A stretch of DNA of 64,000 nucleotides from contig NC_088932.1 in NCBI RefSeq assembly GCF_038396675.1, positions 30,310,001-30,374,000 on the forward strand, in the 5' to 3' direction. Position numbers and translations under genes: made by a program. Of this stretch, positions 1 to 22,842 are shown piece by piece; position 1 is the first letter of the stretch; each line of letters opens with the position of its first letter. The DNA comes from Hydra vulgaris (lineage: Eukaryota > Cnidaria > Hydrozoa > Anthoathecata > Hydridae). Under the pieces are notes generated by a model. That model did no database searches, was not told the origin of the DNA, and saw only the letters and a program-made list of their open reading frames with translations.

Positions 1-57
<57 letters not shown>
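1..57. repeat. (TA)n microsatellite at the left edge
   Basis: Uninterrupted TA dinucleotide run from the first base. It is followed by a TTGCAGTTAACTATTTATTTT-like sequence that recurs after the second TA array near 556, so the two arrays and their right flanks are related copies. Confidence 0.95.
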
Positions 58-59
<2 letters not shown>

Positions 60-247
60 CAGTTAACTATTTATTTTAGCTTTAAAAAAATTAAAGTTTG
101 GGCCATGCTTCGAAATACTCTTAAACTACCTGTAAGTAGCTTTAAATTGTAAATTTAAAGTCAATATTATAATAATATTTATTATATTATATATTATTAT
201 ATTATTCATTATGTACATAATTATACACATAATAAATAATATAATAA

Positions 248-10327
<10,080 letters not shown>

Positions 10328-10705
10328 ATTATAAACTAAGTAGTACAGTAGAAGTATTGTTCCGACGACGTATGAATAACTTTCATTCATGTACATATAC
10401 TTTTATTATGGAATAATGGAAAACCTTAAAAGAATTATTATTAAAAAAAAGTTATTGTTTATCATGTATTTAAAGTTTTAAATTTGTGTCGCAATATCAA
10501 CAGTCTGTTTGTTATTGTTTGCTGAATACGAAATATTAATAATTTGTTATGTTTATTTGTCAAGAGTCGCTTATGCTAGAGTTTGCTCAGCATTATTATG
10601 TACATCTTGTTTTTTTAATTATTTTTTTTAAGGATTTTTTCGTATTTCGATGCTTTTTTTTTTAGTTGCTTCTATCTTTTTTTGGTATTAATACAAATTT
10701 GTACC

Positions 10706-10711
10706 AATAAA
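10706..10711 (+). promoter_or_regulatory. Possible ETFA polyadenylation signal AATAAA
   Basis: Canonical AATAAA about 380 bases after the ETFA stop, and before the acceptor of the next gene's first recognised exon at 10880. The rest of 10328-10880 shows no coding sequence. Confidence 0.5.
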
Positions 10712-10924
10712 ACATAAGAAAATTTTAAAATCTTATTTTTACTCTAAATTTTGACACGTTCTCGTTTTTAAGTTTTCTGTTGATCTATTTAATGTAATAT
10801 TGGAGTAATTTCGGTAGCAACGTTCTTCCTTTAAATATGCTAGATCCCGTTTGAAACATTTTCGTTTTTCTTATTGCAGGTTTAATATGAATATAATTAA
10901 GAGAAACTGCATACTTATTTGAGT

Positions 10925-13900
10925 ATGTTAATCAACGATGGACATTTAGTCAAAGAAATTCAGCAAGACGAAACCTTCTTGACTTCTGTCATTATTACAG
11001 CTCTATTAGGTTGTATAATTATTGTTCTAATTGTTGTTATAATGGTTATGTATGTGCTCATTAGACGTAAAAAAAAAAATGGTGCACTTTCAACCCGGAA
11101 ATTTTCATTACCTCATAAAAATTTGGACCGTGTAAAAACTGAAGTGCCTTACCACTTAACAGAGAAAGGAAGCAATAAATATTTAGCTGATCACTCACGT
11201 AAAGTGTCTATACCTCAGCAAGTATTTGCTGCTTCGGTACCTTTTAAGTTTCCAATATCGGTTAAATCAAACGATACATCTTTTAACAAAACTGCTGATA
11301 CAAATTCGCTTTATCAAAAAGGTTTATTAACTATCGGCCGTCGCAAAAGAGAAATGTCATTTACTCGTTCTGTGTCCGTCCCAACTGTTAAGGATGAAGC
11401 TTTATTTAATGAAGACGAAGAAAAAATGTGGATGAGCTCATTGTCAATGATGGGAGTGTCGCCAGAGGTATTACATAAAAATCCATGGAATGGGGCATAT
11501 GGCAAAGTAAAGTTTTCATTGTATTATAATCGAAAAGGTGAATATGAACTGGAAGTAAAGGTACTGACTTCGTTAATGATAATAAAAATGAACTTACCAT
11601 CAGAATATTAATGTTTTGTTATGCTTTTTTAGCTGCACGAATTTGATGATTTACCCTTATCAAGAGAGAGCGGTATATCAGTACCATTTGTCAAAATATA
11701 TTTATACCCGCAAACTGATCACGCTTACCCTTCGCAAAATATAAATAAACAAAACTCACTCGTAGAAGTATTAAGTTTTCCACATGACACGGAATGCATC
11801 TTTGCAGGCTATACCCAAGAAATAATACAACAAATGGCTTTAAAGTTTGTAATTTTGGACTATGATCGATTTTCTCGCAGTGAATTTGTTGCAGAATGCG
11901 TCATTTTATTGGATGAGGAACCACTTGATGGAAAAATGATTTCAAAATATTTGAGTATAAAAAAAACACAAGCTGTAAGTCTCTAAATTATTTTATTAAA
12001 GAATATGCATGTTTAGGTTTATTAAAAATAAAGAAATTTAAATTAAAAAGAAAAAAAAAGTAAAACAAATCTTAAAAGCTCGTAGTAATAAAATTAAATA
12101 GTGTTTCACCATAATTTTACTAAACATTAATATAGACATTGTATTGTAAATTTGCAACAAAATTTATATTAGTGATTAAAAAAAAAATTAATTTCACAAA
12201 CATAACATTTTAAGACAGAATATAAACTGTGTTTGAGAAGGTTATAACCTTCTTATACATGTTATATTATAAATTTTGTTTTAGCATGTTAAACTACTTT
12301 AACATACTAAAACTATTTAAAAAGCCACAAAGAGTATTTGTTAATTAAGAAAAAAGAACTGTATTTGTTAATTATTCTAACAGTTATTTTAAAATTCATA
12401 GAAGCTTAATAATATTGATAAATATCTCTAATATTTCCGGTTATGATAAAAATATTTTAGCGGTTATCTGATTAAGTTTATAATAGAATAATGCGTGCAC
12501 CAAAAAATTTAACGAATAAAACATTATGTGAGTCCTCTATTCATTTTTTTTGTTAAAGATTCTTAAATTTATTCAATTTAGATACTTGAACCCTCGATTC
12601 ATTTCTTTCTTAAATTTTTCTAAATTAAGTTTAATAAGCGTATTTGTGTTTTAGAAAAAAAAGTTTTGTACTTGCAAGTTACAAATTATTTGAAAATAAA
12701 ACATTTCGGTGTTTCATCAAATCGTGTTTAATGTAAAGAAAATCAAGTCTTCAAGTAAATCTTCTTTTATGCCCACGTTACACATTACATTCGAGTAAAT
12801 CTTCTTTTACGTCCACGTTAGTGTAGATTAAATTGCATCTTTACGTAAACATGTCGGCGTATTGATTTCAAGGGTAGTTTAGTGAATAAAAGGTTTAGTT
12901 TAACCAGCTTATACATGAAAATAATTTTCTTTACTGGATAAGTAGAAAAAATGCGTCGCGCATGCAAAAGAAAACTATGTGCTGCATCAAAGTTTTCAAT
13001 GTTCTCTAACGGAACTTAGCTATATAGAACACTAATTTATTTCTGTTTGTTTCTGTTAACATTTTGAAGTGATTAGTTAAGCAGAGAAAAATAGCTTTAA
13101 TCATAGTATAATGGCTAATGGTATATAAAATAAGCTAGTTTCATAAATTAATTATTTTATGACTCAGGTAAATGAGTATGCTCTCCTACATGAAATAGCG
13201 TTTGATAGGCTAGCTAAAAATTGAATTTAAAGACTGTATAATGTGCATATATTTTGGTCAGAAACAAATATTTGGTCAGTTATGTCAAAAAGTACACAAG
13301 AATAAACTCGAACAGAAAATGATTAGAATGTCCGTCCATGTTATTATAATGAATTCGATATATCATAGTACAAATGTTTAAACAGCATTTTTAGAATGAT
13401 AACTTCGGAACAGTTAACTTCTAGAATAGTTAAAACATGATCTTTGTTAATGTAATTTTGTTGAGTCCTAACCCGCTGTGCGCTTCAACACCATTATTTT
13501 TGTATAAGCTTTATAATATGTCGTTAAACACTCTGTTAACTGAATTATATGTTGACATTTTGTTTAAAATCAAACGTGGTCAAACGTTTTAACTTTTAAT
13601 TTAAATTGTGTTAACATATTTTAACGCCATACCGCCTATAACTATTTATTAAGGTGTAAAACTCGGTTTTAAATACACAAATTCAGCATCTTAATGTAAG
13701 TAAAGATGTTCGTCATTGCTTTTTACTTTTTTTTTTTACTAAGGATACACATAGGGTTTGGGATCCAAATCGACTTTGCCGTAATATTAGTAATATATAT
13801 AGTAGAATGATATATATTAATATAAGTAATAAAAAAGACTTTATTTAAAAAAAACAAATAAAACTGTGAAGGAAAGCCTTTTTACTTAATAACAGAAATC

Positions 13901-15171
13901 AAATATAGCAAAAATACTTGTTATTTTCAAAAACAAATTGAAAATTATTTGTATAGCGGAAATATGTACCAGTAAAACGAGCTCAAAAAAGTTCATTAAG
14001 TCAAAAAAATACCAAATATCAAATAAAGTCAAAAAAATACCAGAATTTTGATTTTCTTTGTTGTGTTTTAAATGTTTGATTTGCGCAATGAATCAAATAA
14101 AGAATTTTAAAAACAATTTTTAAATACTAGAAGTTTTTTTTTTTGGGACTCAAAAACTCTCTATCAACATTACGAACTCTCTGTGCGCCCCTGCTTTAAT
14201 TTAATGAGCTTAACTTACATTGTTGGCAAATAAGTTATGGAAAATTGTTATAAAGAACCGAAATGTAACAATAACTTTTATTGTTTTAGATAAATGCAAT
14301 TCGTGATGATATAGAAACAGATAATAAAGCAACTAAATATTTTTAATTATAACCAGGGTGATCAATTAGACATTTTACTGTTCAACGAAAAACAGTGGCA
14401 ATGATATAAAAACAGTATTTGAGAAGGATCTTTTTAGCTAAAGAAGATTGACACAGCAAAACTAAATTTGTTATTTCTATGAAACTGGACTACTCAAAAC
14501 AGAAGTTTTTAATTTTTTAGTTCAACAAACCCTTCAAAACAATTTTGAAATTTTGCGAAAAAGTCATTTTGTTTCTTATGCTAGAATAGAATACCTCTAA
14601 AATATGCTAATTTATGCTTTTTCATAAACACCATTTTGTTAATCCCTTCAAAAACAAAATTCAAAGTATTGAGAATCTATGGAGGCGTGTCGAGTGTGAG
14701 AACACTTTAATTCCATTTTAAATCTTGCTCGCTCAGATAAAAAAACCGTTTAATAATGGTTTTTTATCTGAACGATTTAGAGAAGCTTTAAAAATTTGCC
14801 TTTTACTTTTTAGCTGGTGTTAATATCAATTAACATCTTCTTTTGAACGCCATCGTGTAAAACTCTACAAAAAAGTACATTTAAAAAAGATATTTTTTTA
14901 TGGTTTTAAGTTAACTTGATGCCAACAGTTTGTTAATCAAGATTTATTTTGTCAATAGAAATCATTCTTTTTCAAAATTCGTCCAAATAAGTGAACATTG
15001 TTAACTCTCTGTTGCGTTATTGAGTTTGCACTGTGTTCATTAGTTGAAGTTGAAAAAAAGCGGGGTTAGTTAAGCAATTTTTAATAAATCTAACTGATTT
15101 TTTAAACCCTGTGTTGGATTTACATATGTTAGAAAGATAAGCTATAAGCTCTATTTAATAATTAAAAGTTA

Positions 15172-15207
<36 letters not shown>

Positions 15208-18200
15208 TGTATGTATGTATGTATGTATGTATGTATGTATGTATGTATGTATGTATGTATATATTAGAGTTTATAATGTTTACTTAGCAAAGTTGTTTCT
15301 TTATGTTTAATTGCAAAGTTTTATTTGTATTATATTTCAAACCTACGCAACTTATCTCCACTAGACTAGGTGATACTAGTTATGTTATAAAAAGAATGTC
15401 ACAAAAATACTCGTGAAAAAATTGCAATCGAAAGCCCAATTTGTAAATTATCACGTGATTCCTGATAAATTTTTATTCTTATTTAATCTTATTTTTATTA
15501 AATGTGCAATAATCGTTAATTTATGTGAATTATATTACAGAAGTATCTCATTGTTATAAATTTTAATAAATTCTTGTTATACGTTAAAAATTATAACATA
15601 TAATTGGAATTTATTAACACGTGATACCTGATAAAAAAATTTATCTGACATCACGTGTTGATAATTTACAAATTTGGCTTTCAATTACAATTTTTAACGA
15701 GCTTTTTGTAACATTCTTTTCGTAACATTATTTTGTAACATTATAATTTATAATCATTTTTATTAATATCTTTAACGAAAAGATAAATAATAAGTATATA
15801 CGTAACAACTGACACGCACAATGTCATATCAATTCATTAAAGAGACAGTATTACATCCTCTCTTTAAGTAAAAATATATAAAAAACGGTTTAAAATATAA
15901 TTCAATAATTTGAATAAGAGTTGTAAAGTTTTTTGTGTTTTTTTGTTTACTTTACCTATAGTATAATAATAAACCAACTTAATAATCAACTCCAATATAA
16001 CTTCTTTACTTATAGTTATAGCATTTATTAGACTTAAAAGATAAATGTATTCATTTTGGTACTGTTGGTATCTAACCTTAAATTTTATTTAATTACATGA
16101 ACTTAAATTAAAATGTGTTTAGTGACCGTATATTTTACCATGTCATTTTTCATAACGCTCTATTTATATTTTACATTTCGGAAGATATAAAAATTTCTTT
16201 ACCGTTTTCCTGACGTCATACTGCTACACAGATCCAGAATTTTTCTGACATCAGCCTATTATACAAATCAGGAAACTTATTACTTCAGTCGCAACACGAT
16301 TGCTAAAAAGATAAGCATCTGTTTAAGAACTTCTCTTATTCGGACTTAATTTATCGGTTTTATATTCGGATTTTTGCTTTCTTCCCTTTTACTCGTTTCG
16401 AATTTTAATTTAATCTCTATATTAAGCGAAATTGAATTTATAATAAGCGCTAAGAGGTCGTCCATAAAATTACGATTTTGTGACGATTTTGTTACGAGGG
16501 GGAGGGGGTCTCCGATTTTGTGACGCAACATTTTTTTAGTTTTGAGTTTTAAATCTAAAAAATCTTTAAAGATAAATCTTTCTTTTAATTTAAAGAGTAT
16601 CTGACCGAACCACAACCCTCAATTGATGTATCTACATGTTGATTGTAAAATCAACGGCGCCTAAATCTTACTTAGTCAATGTGCAGCCGTAGGCGCAACG
16701 CATTGATCCTACGGTTGTAACAGTCTATGTGCAGTGCACGTTCTGCGGTTTCACTTTATATGGTCCAAGTGCAGAGCTTTATTTAGTTAGTGCACAAAAG
16801 TGTGCAGCAACAAAAAAAAAAAACATTTGCGCACTAAAAAAAAAAAAAAAATTTGACGCTGAGAGACGAACCACATACCCTTTACCACATAGTTTACTAG
16901 CCTGAAGCGGAACCCACTCGGCACGCTAATATTCCTAATTATGAGAAAATTATATTCACAAAATAATATTTTTACATGTATATATCGGAAGAATAGCTAT
17001 TTAAAAATGGGATCATGTTTAGGATAGCGATAGCGAAAAATGGGATCATGTTTTGGATAGCGATTTATACAATTTTACACGGAACTATTGTGTTAAAATA
17101 TAAACAACAAGCAGACTATTTAATTAACTCAAAGAAGCCAGGAAAATTGCAGACATTATCATATTTAAATTCGTTTAAAAAATTTTTTTAAGGGTGGGGG
17201 GGGGGGGATAAAATGTTACAGTGCGTTACGAGGAAGGAAGGAGGGGGGGGGGGTTAAAATGTCAAAATTGTGTGACGTATTTATGGACGACCCCTAAATT
17301 ACTTTTTAAAAATTATTTTTTTTGCTTTAAGACTGGTGATTTAGGAAGTTTGCTTATTTCACTCTGCTACCAACCTAACGGTAATCAGGTGTGCATCGTT
17401 ATTTTGAAAGCAACAGGATTACCAGATACAGAGGGAAAATTGTCAGGTGAATTTTTATTTTTGATTAATGATAATTTTTGATATTTTATGTTATTTAGTA
17501 AATAATAAAACGGATCCAGAAAACCTTTTTTTTGGGGGGGGGGGGGCGGTGGGCGGATGGGTTAAAATATTTATATATTTCGTATCAAGTTTGAGTCTTC
17601 TAAAAAATGAAAATAAATGGTCCTCCATTTCTAAGATATTTAAGAACTTTCAAATTCTATGTGTGTGGAGGGGGGGGGGGGATGCATACCCCCGTTAACA
17701 ACCCCCCATCCCTGGATCCGTTACAGTGATATACTAAGGTGTCCTTTTTAATTGTTTAAAGAAATCATTATTTCAGTTCTTGTTTAGTAAGATATTGCTG
17801 TGAAATATTATTTTAAAATGGGATTTGTAGTGAGGAAATAATCTTATAAACATTTTATAAAATAAATATTTTTATGATAAAATTCAACTAAATAATATAA
17901 CAAAACAAGACTATGAAAACAATCATATTAAGATGAAATAAATAGCGCAAACAAATAAAGCTACAAAAATATAGAACAAATAGAAGTCTTTGTTCAAAAG
18001 ATTTAAAAATAGAGGTGGTAACCGGACTAATGATAAATCGATTAATCGACTATTCGATTTAATTAATTGTCGATTGATTAATTAACAAATGATTAATCGA
18101 TTATTTTCCGTTATTTTATTTATTTTTTTAATTATTTTTACTTTTATCTGGTACCGGCGAGAAATGTAAAATGTAAAAATAGATGTTGTTAAATAAATGG

Positions 18201-20936
18201 GCGGTGTTACACCGCCATTCGAAAAGTCGTTTGGAAAAAGTTGATCTGAGGTTTGAAAGCATTTTTATATTATATTTGTATTATATAATTATATTGAATA
18301 TTTTAATATTCAAGTGCAAACGTTTAATTAAACTTAAATTCCTTTCAGTTTTTTTTTTATTATTATTTAAAGCACAAACTTAACAATTTTCCGGCCAAAA
18401 TTGTTTCAAAGAAGCCAAAAAAAATACAGCCGAGTATTGCTGCTTACTATAAAAAAACAAATAACAAAGCTGAAAACGCTTTAGTTCGTTTAACAGCTGT
18501 AGATCATACCCATTTTACAACTTTGGTCAATAGTTAAAAACGACTGGAAAGCTTAACCCTTTGGCTGCTTGATAAAGTTAAAAGATGCTTAGAAAAATTC
18601 AACTAAAAAGACCGAACACGGAAAAAAAAACAATTTTGAGATTTGTATACCATTTTTCATTTTATAACATCTACAAAATTTATAAACAAAAAATTTAAGC
18701 CCTCGTTGTATTAATTATAAATGATATTTAGAGAAGCAAGCAGGACTCAAGCCTACATCACAAGATTGACCCAGCCAGGATGCGCGAACTCGGGTATTGT
18801 GGCTAGCCACACAGTTTTTTCTTTCAATTTTTACCCATCCCCAATTTTTTCTAGATTATGACCATGTAACGGATTATTAATAGTTGTGTGCTGTAGCTGC
18901 ATTTTTTCAATTTCAAATTATGCCTTCAACAAAAAAATCTTTCATCACGACTACTAATATTTTCTTTGGTAATAGAGTTTTCTTCATACATTGAGGTGTC
19001 TTCGTTATCACTTATTTTCACAGAAAAGCATATACAAATAAGAAAAAAAGTAAGAAAAAAATTTGCACTACGCAGTGGTACTATTTATGTTTTACCAAAT
19101 CTGATATTTTTGCAATAAAGGTCATAATTTTAAAGATCAACTTTAAAACCCACTTTTAAGATTGTGGCTCGTCGCACTTCAACGGAAAAACCACGATCGT
19201 GGCTTGCCGCAGCTAAAGAATTAAAGAATAAAAAATCGTGATGATTGACATGCATAACAGCAACTGTTTTAAAAACGCAAACTCAATCAATTTAAAAGTT
19301 GCTCATGAATTACAGAAAAATAAATAATTCTTTTGAACTAAAAAGTAAATTATTATTATACATTATAAAAAAATGTCACTATGGTCGAATGATTAGAATA
19401 AACAATTCAATGAATTCATAAAGAGCAGTTAATATTTTATTGGTAATTGAAATGAATTTGGTTTGAATTTGAATAATAACAATACTTTTGGTTGTGTTAC
19501 TTATGGTGCAACAGAAAAAAATGGGGCATAAAATGGGTATTAGCCACCAACTTTGTAATTGCCATAGAATTCATCTTGTAATATGTGTTAAAAACAACTC
19601 GAGAAGAACTATTCATTGATGAAGAAAATGTAAAAATATGCTGAATGTTAGAAGTTTGATCTTGATGATGGCAATCAAAAATGCTGGATTGAAGAATTAT
19701 CAGCTTGATGATGATTTCTTCAATCTACAGTTTAATGAGGACTGTGGTATTTTTATATCAAAGGTTCATAATATAGTCAAGCGGTTTAGAAAATTACGAC
19801 TTATGAACAAGTAAAGGACTAACTTGTAAGTCATCACCTTAAGAAATTTTAAACTGTATTAACAAAAAAAAAAGCTCTTTACAAAAGAATTACAATACCA
19901 TAAGTCTTTCCCCATCTTCTATCGAAGTAGAAATTTTAATGGTGCTGATTTTAATGTTACTGACTTAAAAACTTGTTTAAATAAGGACAATGTTAACAAC
20001 TTATGTTTTTTAAGTTCATTTGGGAAGAAAATAAAAGGAAAATGAAATCAGCAATTTACTTGCAAATTGCTTCTCATAATTTTAAATGGCTAAAAAAATA
20101 TTTAAAAAACTAATCCAAAATTGATTGTTAATTGAATAATTTAAAATACTGATTAATCTAACAATCTAAAATGCTGATTAATCTAACTTGAAAATAATCA
20201 GTTAAAAGGAATTTTGATAATTGTTCATAACGCATTGAAGTTTTATTTTGTTATTATTATTGAAGTAATTTTATTTTATTTAAAATAGTTAAAAAATAAA
20301 GTAAAAGTTTTAATAAGTTGATTAAGAAAATATTTTAGCAAAAATATTTTGCAGGGGTGGGACAAGCTCCCTTAATAATTTTCTGGTGATGAAATGGTGA
20401 CGAGTCCACAGAATCAGACAGCGTATATTACGCCTGTATAAAGACGAAATTTACGTCTACGCTTAATAATAGTATTAGTATGTACACACAAAAAACTACA
20501 ATCGTATTCATAGTACATACATAATATATATTTTTTAACTATTTTTATTTGAAAAATATTAAGTAATGTTTGTATTACTTTTTTGTACTCCTATTTTGTT
20601 TTTTACTATTTTATTTCAGACCATTTTGTAAAAATCAAATTATTGCAGAACGGCAACATAATGGACAAACGTCGCACGCATGTTATCAAGAAAAACACAT
20701 GCCCTGTTTTTAATGAAAAACTTATATTTCCTGTTGACGATAACGTAATGCGTAACCTTGTTATAGTATTTGACGTCGTTCGTCAGGAATCGAAAATTAA
20801 ACACGAAAAAGTAGGAAGCGTTATTTTGGCGAACCATAGTTTATTAAGACAAGTAACTCCTCATGAAATACAGCATTTTAATGAAATGCTTCAGTCTCCG
20901 CAACGTCAAATAGCTGAGTGGCATAAAATAGTTTAA
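10925..20936 (+). CDS. Synaptotagmin-family protein, probably calcium-independent
   Basis: Synaptotagmins are vesicle membrane proteins with tandem C2 domains. Coding exons: 10925-11560, 11633-11974, 17332-17446, 20620-20936 (TAA), all in phase, 469 residues. ATG 10925 is chosen because an in-frame TAA lies at 10898 and the exon seems to open after an AG at 10880, implying an upstream non-coding exon. Seen: a short luminal N-terminus, one TM helix at about residues 21-45, a basic stop (RRKKK), a linker, C2A (about 195-320) and C2B (about 325-469) ending in the family WHKI motif. In C2A the LPLSRESGISVPFVK loop lacks both usual aspartates while LDYDRFSR keeps two. In C2B only SDHFVK and FDVV keep one each. 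It resembles calcium-insensitive members such as the Syt12/13/14 types; the exact subfamily is unresolved. Confidence 0.9.
12752..12825. repeat. Imperfect tandem duplication in synaptotagmin intron
   Basis: AGTAAATCTTCTTTTATGCC and AGTAAATCTTCTTTTACGTC, each followed by CACGTTA, repeat with a period of about 42 bases. No other structure was seen in roughly 11975-14700 of this 5.4-kb intron. Confidence 0.6.
14733..14772. repeat. Hairpin with about 14-bp arms
   Basis: TCAGATAAAAAAACC then a short loop and GGTTTTTTATCTGA. Palindromic, in the long synaptotagmin intron. Likely a small foldback repeat. Confidence 0.6.
15172..15262. repeat. (ATGT)n microsatellite
   Basis: About 20 perfect ATGT units flanked by short TA runs. 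Located in the large synaptotagmin intron. Confidence 0.95.
15381..15730. mobile_element. MITE-like element with about 85-bp terminal inverted repeats
   Basis: The left end (GTTATAAAAAGAATGTCAC onward, through AATTTGTAAATTATCACGTG to about 15470) is the imperfect reverse complement of the right end (about 15635-15730). The arms are about 80 percent identical by eye. The interior is AT-rich and non-coding, so it would be a non-autonomous DNA transposon. No target-site duplication was settled and no superfamily can be named. Confidence 0.7.
16453..17296. mobile_element. TIR element with ends (A)GRGGTCGTCCATAAA, TAA target-site duplication
   Basis: The left end GAGGTCGTCCATAAA and right end TTTATGGACGACCCC are inverted copies, with TAA on both outer sides consistent with a 3-bp target-site duplication. 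Both subterminal regions carry G-rich tracts and TTGTGACG/GTGTGACG motifs. The interior has a tandem duplication (GGGATCATGTTTNGGATAGC, about 17006-17066) and no recognisable transposase. A 3-bp TWA duplication fits PIF/Harbinger-like families, but that assignment is inference. It lies just before the exon at 17332. Confidence 0.7.
17512..17722. mobile_element. Short GC-rich TIR element
   Basis: Starts ACGGATCCAG and ends CTGGATCCGT (exact inverted repeats of 10 bases). It carries poly-G tracts just inside both ends in an otherwise AT-rich intron. About 211 bp, no coding capacity. A related ACGGATCCAG sequence followed by G-rich DNA is seen near 38125. Confidence 0.6.
18553..19224. mobile_element. 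piggyBac-like non-autonomous element (TTAA-flanked)
   Basis: Bounded by TTAA at 18553-18556 and 19221-19224. The left end TTAACCCTTTGGCTGC and the right end GCAGCTAAAGAATTAA are inverted repeats. The TTAA target and CCYT-type ends are hallmarks of piggyBac. On the minus strand around 18960-19020 there is a short acidic reading frame (DNEDTSMYEEN) that could be the N-terminal scrap of a transposase. A 305-bp relative in opposite orientation is at 48292-48596. It lies in the last synaptotagmin intron. Confidence 0.65.
19225..20619. other. Rest of the last synaptotagmin intron
   Basis: AT-rich and non-coding. No gene, RNA or element was recognised before the acceptor at 20618-20619. Confidence 0.5.
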
Positions 20937-21540
20937 TAGAAAGTTATACTTCTATGTTTTAGTTTTAGTTTTTATTTAAAAAAATTTTATAAGCATTACT
21001 TTATATAAGCATTGATTCAATCAGTCTTTGAATTGTTTTTGCATCTATAAATTGGTTAAAATTTTTTTTTTTTAACTATTTTGTAGTAGTTACAATAAAG
21101 TTCAAATTACAAATCTAATAGTGCGAAAAAAAGAGAAAAATCTAGACTTTTTAAAAATTGACGATTGTGCCCCTCCAATTCGAAACCCTTGTCGTTGGCT
21201 TGGGTACACAAATTATAAGGTATATACCTAATAAATACAATAAAGTGCAAACGATACTGTGCTTATCAAAATATCAAACAATTAACAAGAAAACAGTTTT
21301 TTGACTCGTTATTATTTCTTAATTCAACAAGAGAGGAAGAAATGTTAAAAAGTTATCTTGTAAACGTTATACTACCGTGTATTTATTTTTATTTTATTTA
21401 TTTATTTCGTCCTTTAAAATAAGCGTTACAATGTTTTACAACATAAAAATATAAAGTTTTGAAAAATTCCGACTGGAGCTGGCAGAAGACATGGTCTTAT
21501 CATCCAGCCCCGTTGTCACAAATTTAGATTAAATCTTGTA
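20937..21540. other. Downstream flank of the synaptotagmin gene
   Basis: No coding similarity recognised. It should contain the 3' UTR of the upstream gene and ends at the TA target site of the Tc1 element. Confidence 0.5.
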
Positions 21541-21732
21541 CAGTGGTTTTCATAAATTTAGACGCACTCATAATTGAGAATAGAAACTTTTAGTTTTTTA
21601 ACGATAAAACAATAACGAAAAAAGATTTCGGTTTAGATTTTTTTCTATTTATTAGATAAATACATACAGAATACAAAATTTTAAAAAAATTTACAAAAAA
21701 AAATGCAAATACTAAATAATAATTAGGTACAA

Positions 21733-22842
21733 CTACATGGTATTAAAAAAAATAAGACAAAATAAATTATTCATAAATTTAGACGCACGATACATTAGGA
21801 GGCGTAATTTATGAACCAATTTTTTAATACAAAAAAGAACTCTTCCAGGCATAGACTCAACAAGATTTTTGCGCATCGCTTCTGGGACCCTATACCAGGT
21901 CTCCTTCAGCTGGCCAAGTGTGGAAATCGGAACCTTTGCCAATTCACGATCAATCCAAGCTTAAATGTTTTCAATCGGGTTCAAATCAGGTGAGTATGGA
22001 GGCCACGGTATTGTCTTGATATTATTATCATTGAACCACTCCTTTGTATAGTATGCAGTATGCGCAGTAGCGCCATCTTGTTGAAGTTTCCATGGTTTAT
22101 CATTGAGCATAAGCAGGTCAATTGATGGAATTAGGTTGTTTTCCAGTACTTCTACGTGTATTCTAGAATTAATTCTTCCAGTGTATGTTTGGCACATACC
22201 AAGTGTACAATACCAGTGTATGTTTGGCACATACCTTTGTAATTGAAGCATGACCAGATTCCTATCGAGCCTTCTCCGCTTTGTACAGTCGGTCTAATGT
22301 ACCTGGCGTAATACTTTTCGTGAGCCATACTTTTGACTGTTATGTTAGATTTGCGATTGATAAGCTCAAAGTTACTCTCATCACTCCACATAATGTTTTT
22401 CCATTGCTCTATTGTCCAATATCTTTCTTTCACGACACCATTTTAGTCTCCTTTGTTTATCATATGAACGCCGGAGCAGTTTCTTCAAAGCAGAGTAGAC
22501 CCCAATCTTGTATTTGATAAGTATTCGGTGGACTGTGCTTTGAGAAATAGATGTATTTCGAATTGTATTAAATTCTGTGGTCAATTCTTTGTAACTAATT
22601 CTGGGATTAGCTCTAACAGCTCTTAAAAGGGCACTATCGTCATTTCTGGTGGTTGACAAGGGTCTACCTGGCCTCGTTTTCTCGCTGGCACCACCAGTGT
22701 GAAAAAAGTTTTGCTTCGTTGTCCGAACATATTTCTCAGAAACTCCAATTAACCTGGCGATTTCTCTATTACTTTTGGTTCCTTCTTTGATGTGAGCAAT
22801 AATTTGCCATCTTTCACCTTGAGTGATACGTCTTTTGCCCAT
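21733..22842 (-). pseudogene. Tc1 (DD34E) transposase, inactivated
   Basis: Reading on the minus strand from ATG at 22842: a paired-like helix-turn-helix N-terminus (MGKRRITQGERWQIIAHIKE), a second HTH region with GRPLSTT, then DDE blocks MWSDESNFE, QQDGATAHTA and PPYSPDLNPIEN. There are 34 residues between the second D and the E, i.e. DD34E. The frame is broken three times: a shift near 22430; a duplication in 22178-22236 (23-bp motif repeated with period 35, not a multiple of three); and a TAA at 21961-21963 where the family has Trp after ENI. The protein cannot be made in full, so the copy is a fossil, although its ends look intact. Confidence 0.93.
22178..22236. repeat. 35-bp-period duplication inside the Tc1 transposase
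   Basis: CCAGTGTATGTTTGGCACAT occurs at 22178 and again 35 bases later. The duplication shifts the transposase frame and is one of its inactivating lesions. Confidence 0.88.

Noticed and set aside
16346-16615. Minus-strand ORF of 89 residues
   Set aside because: Overlaps the end of the TIR element and has no recognisable domain.
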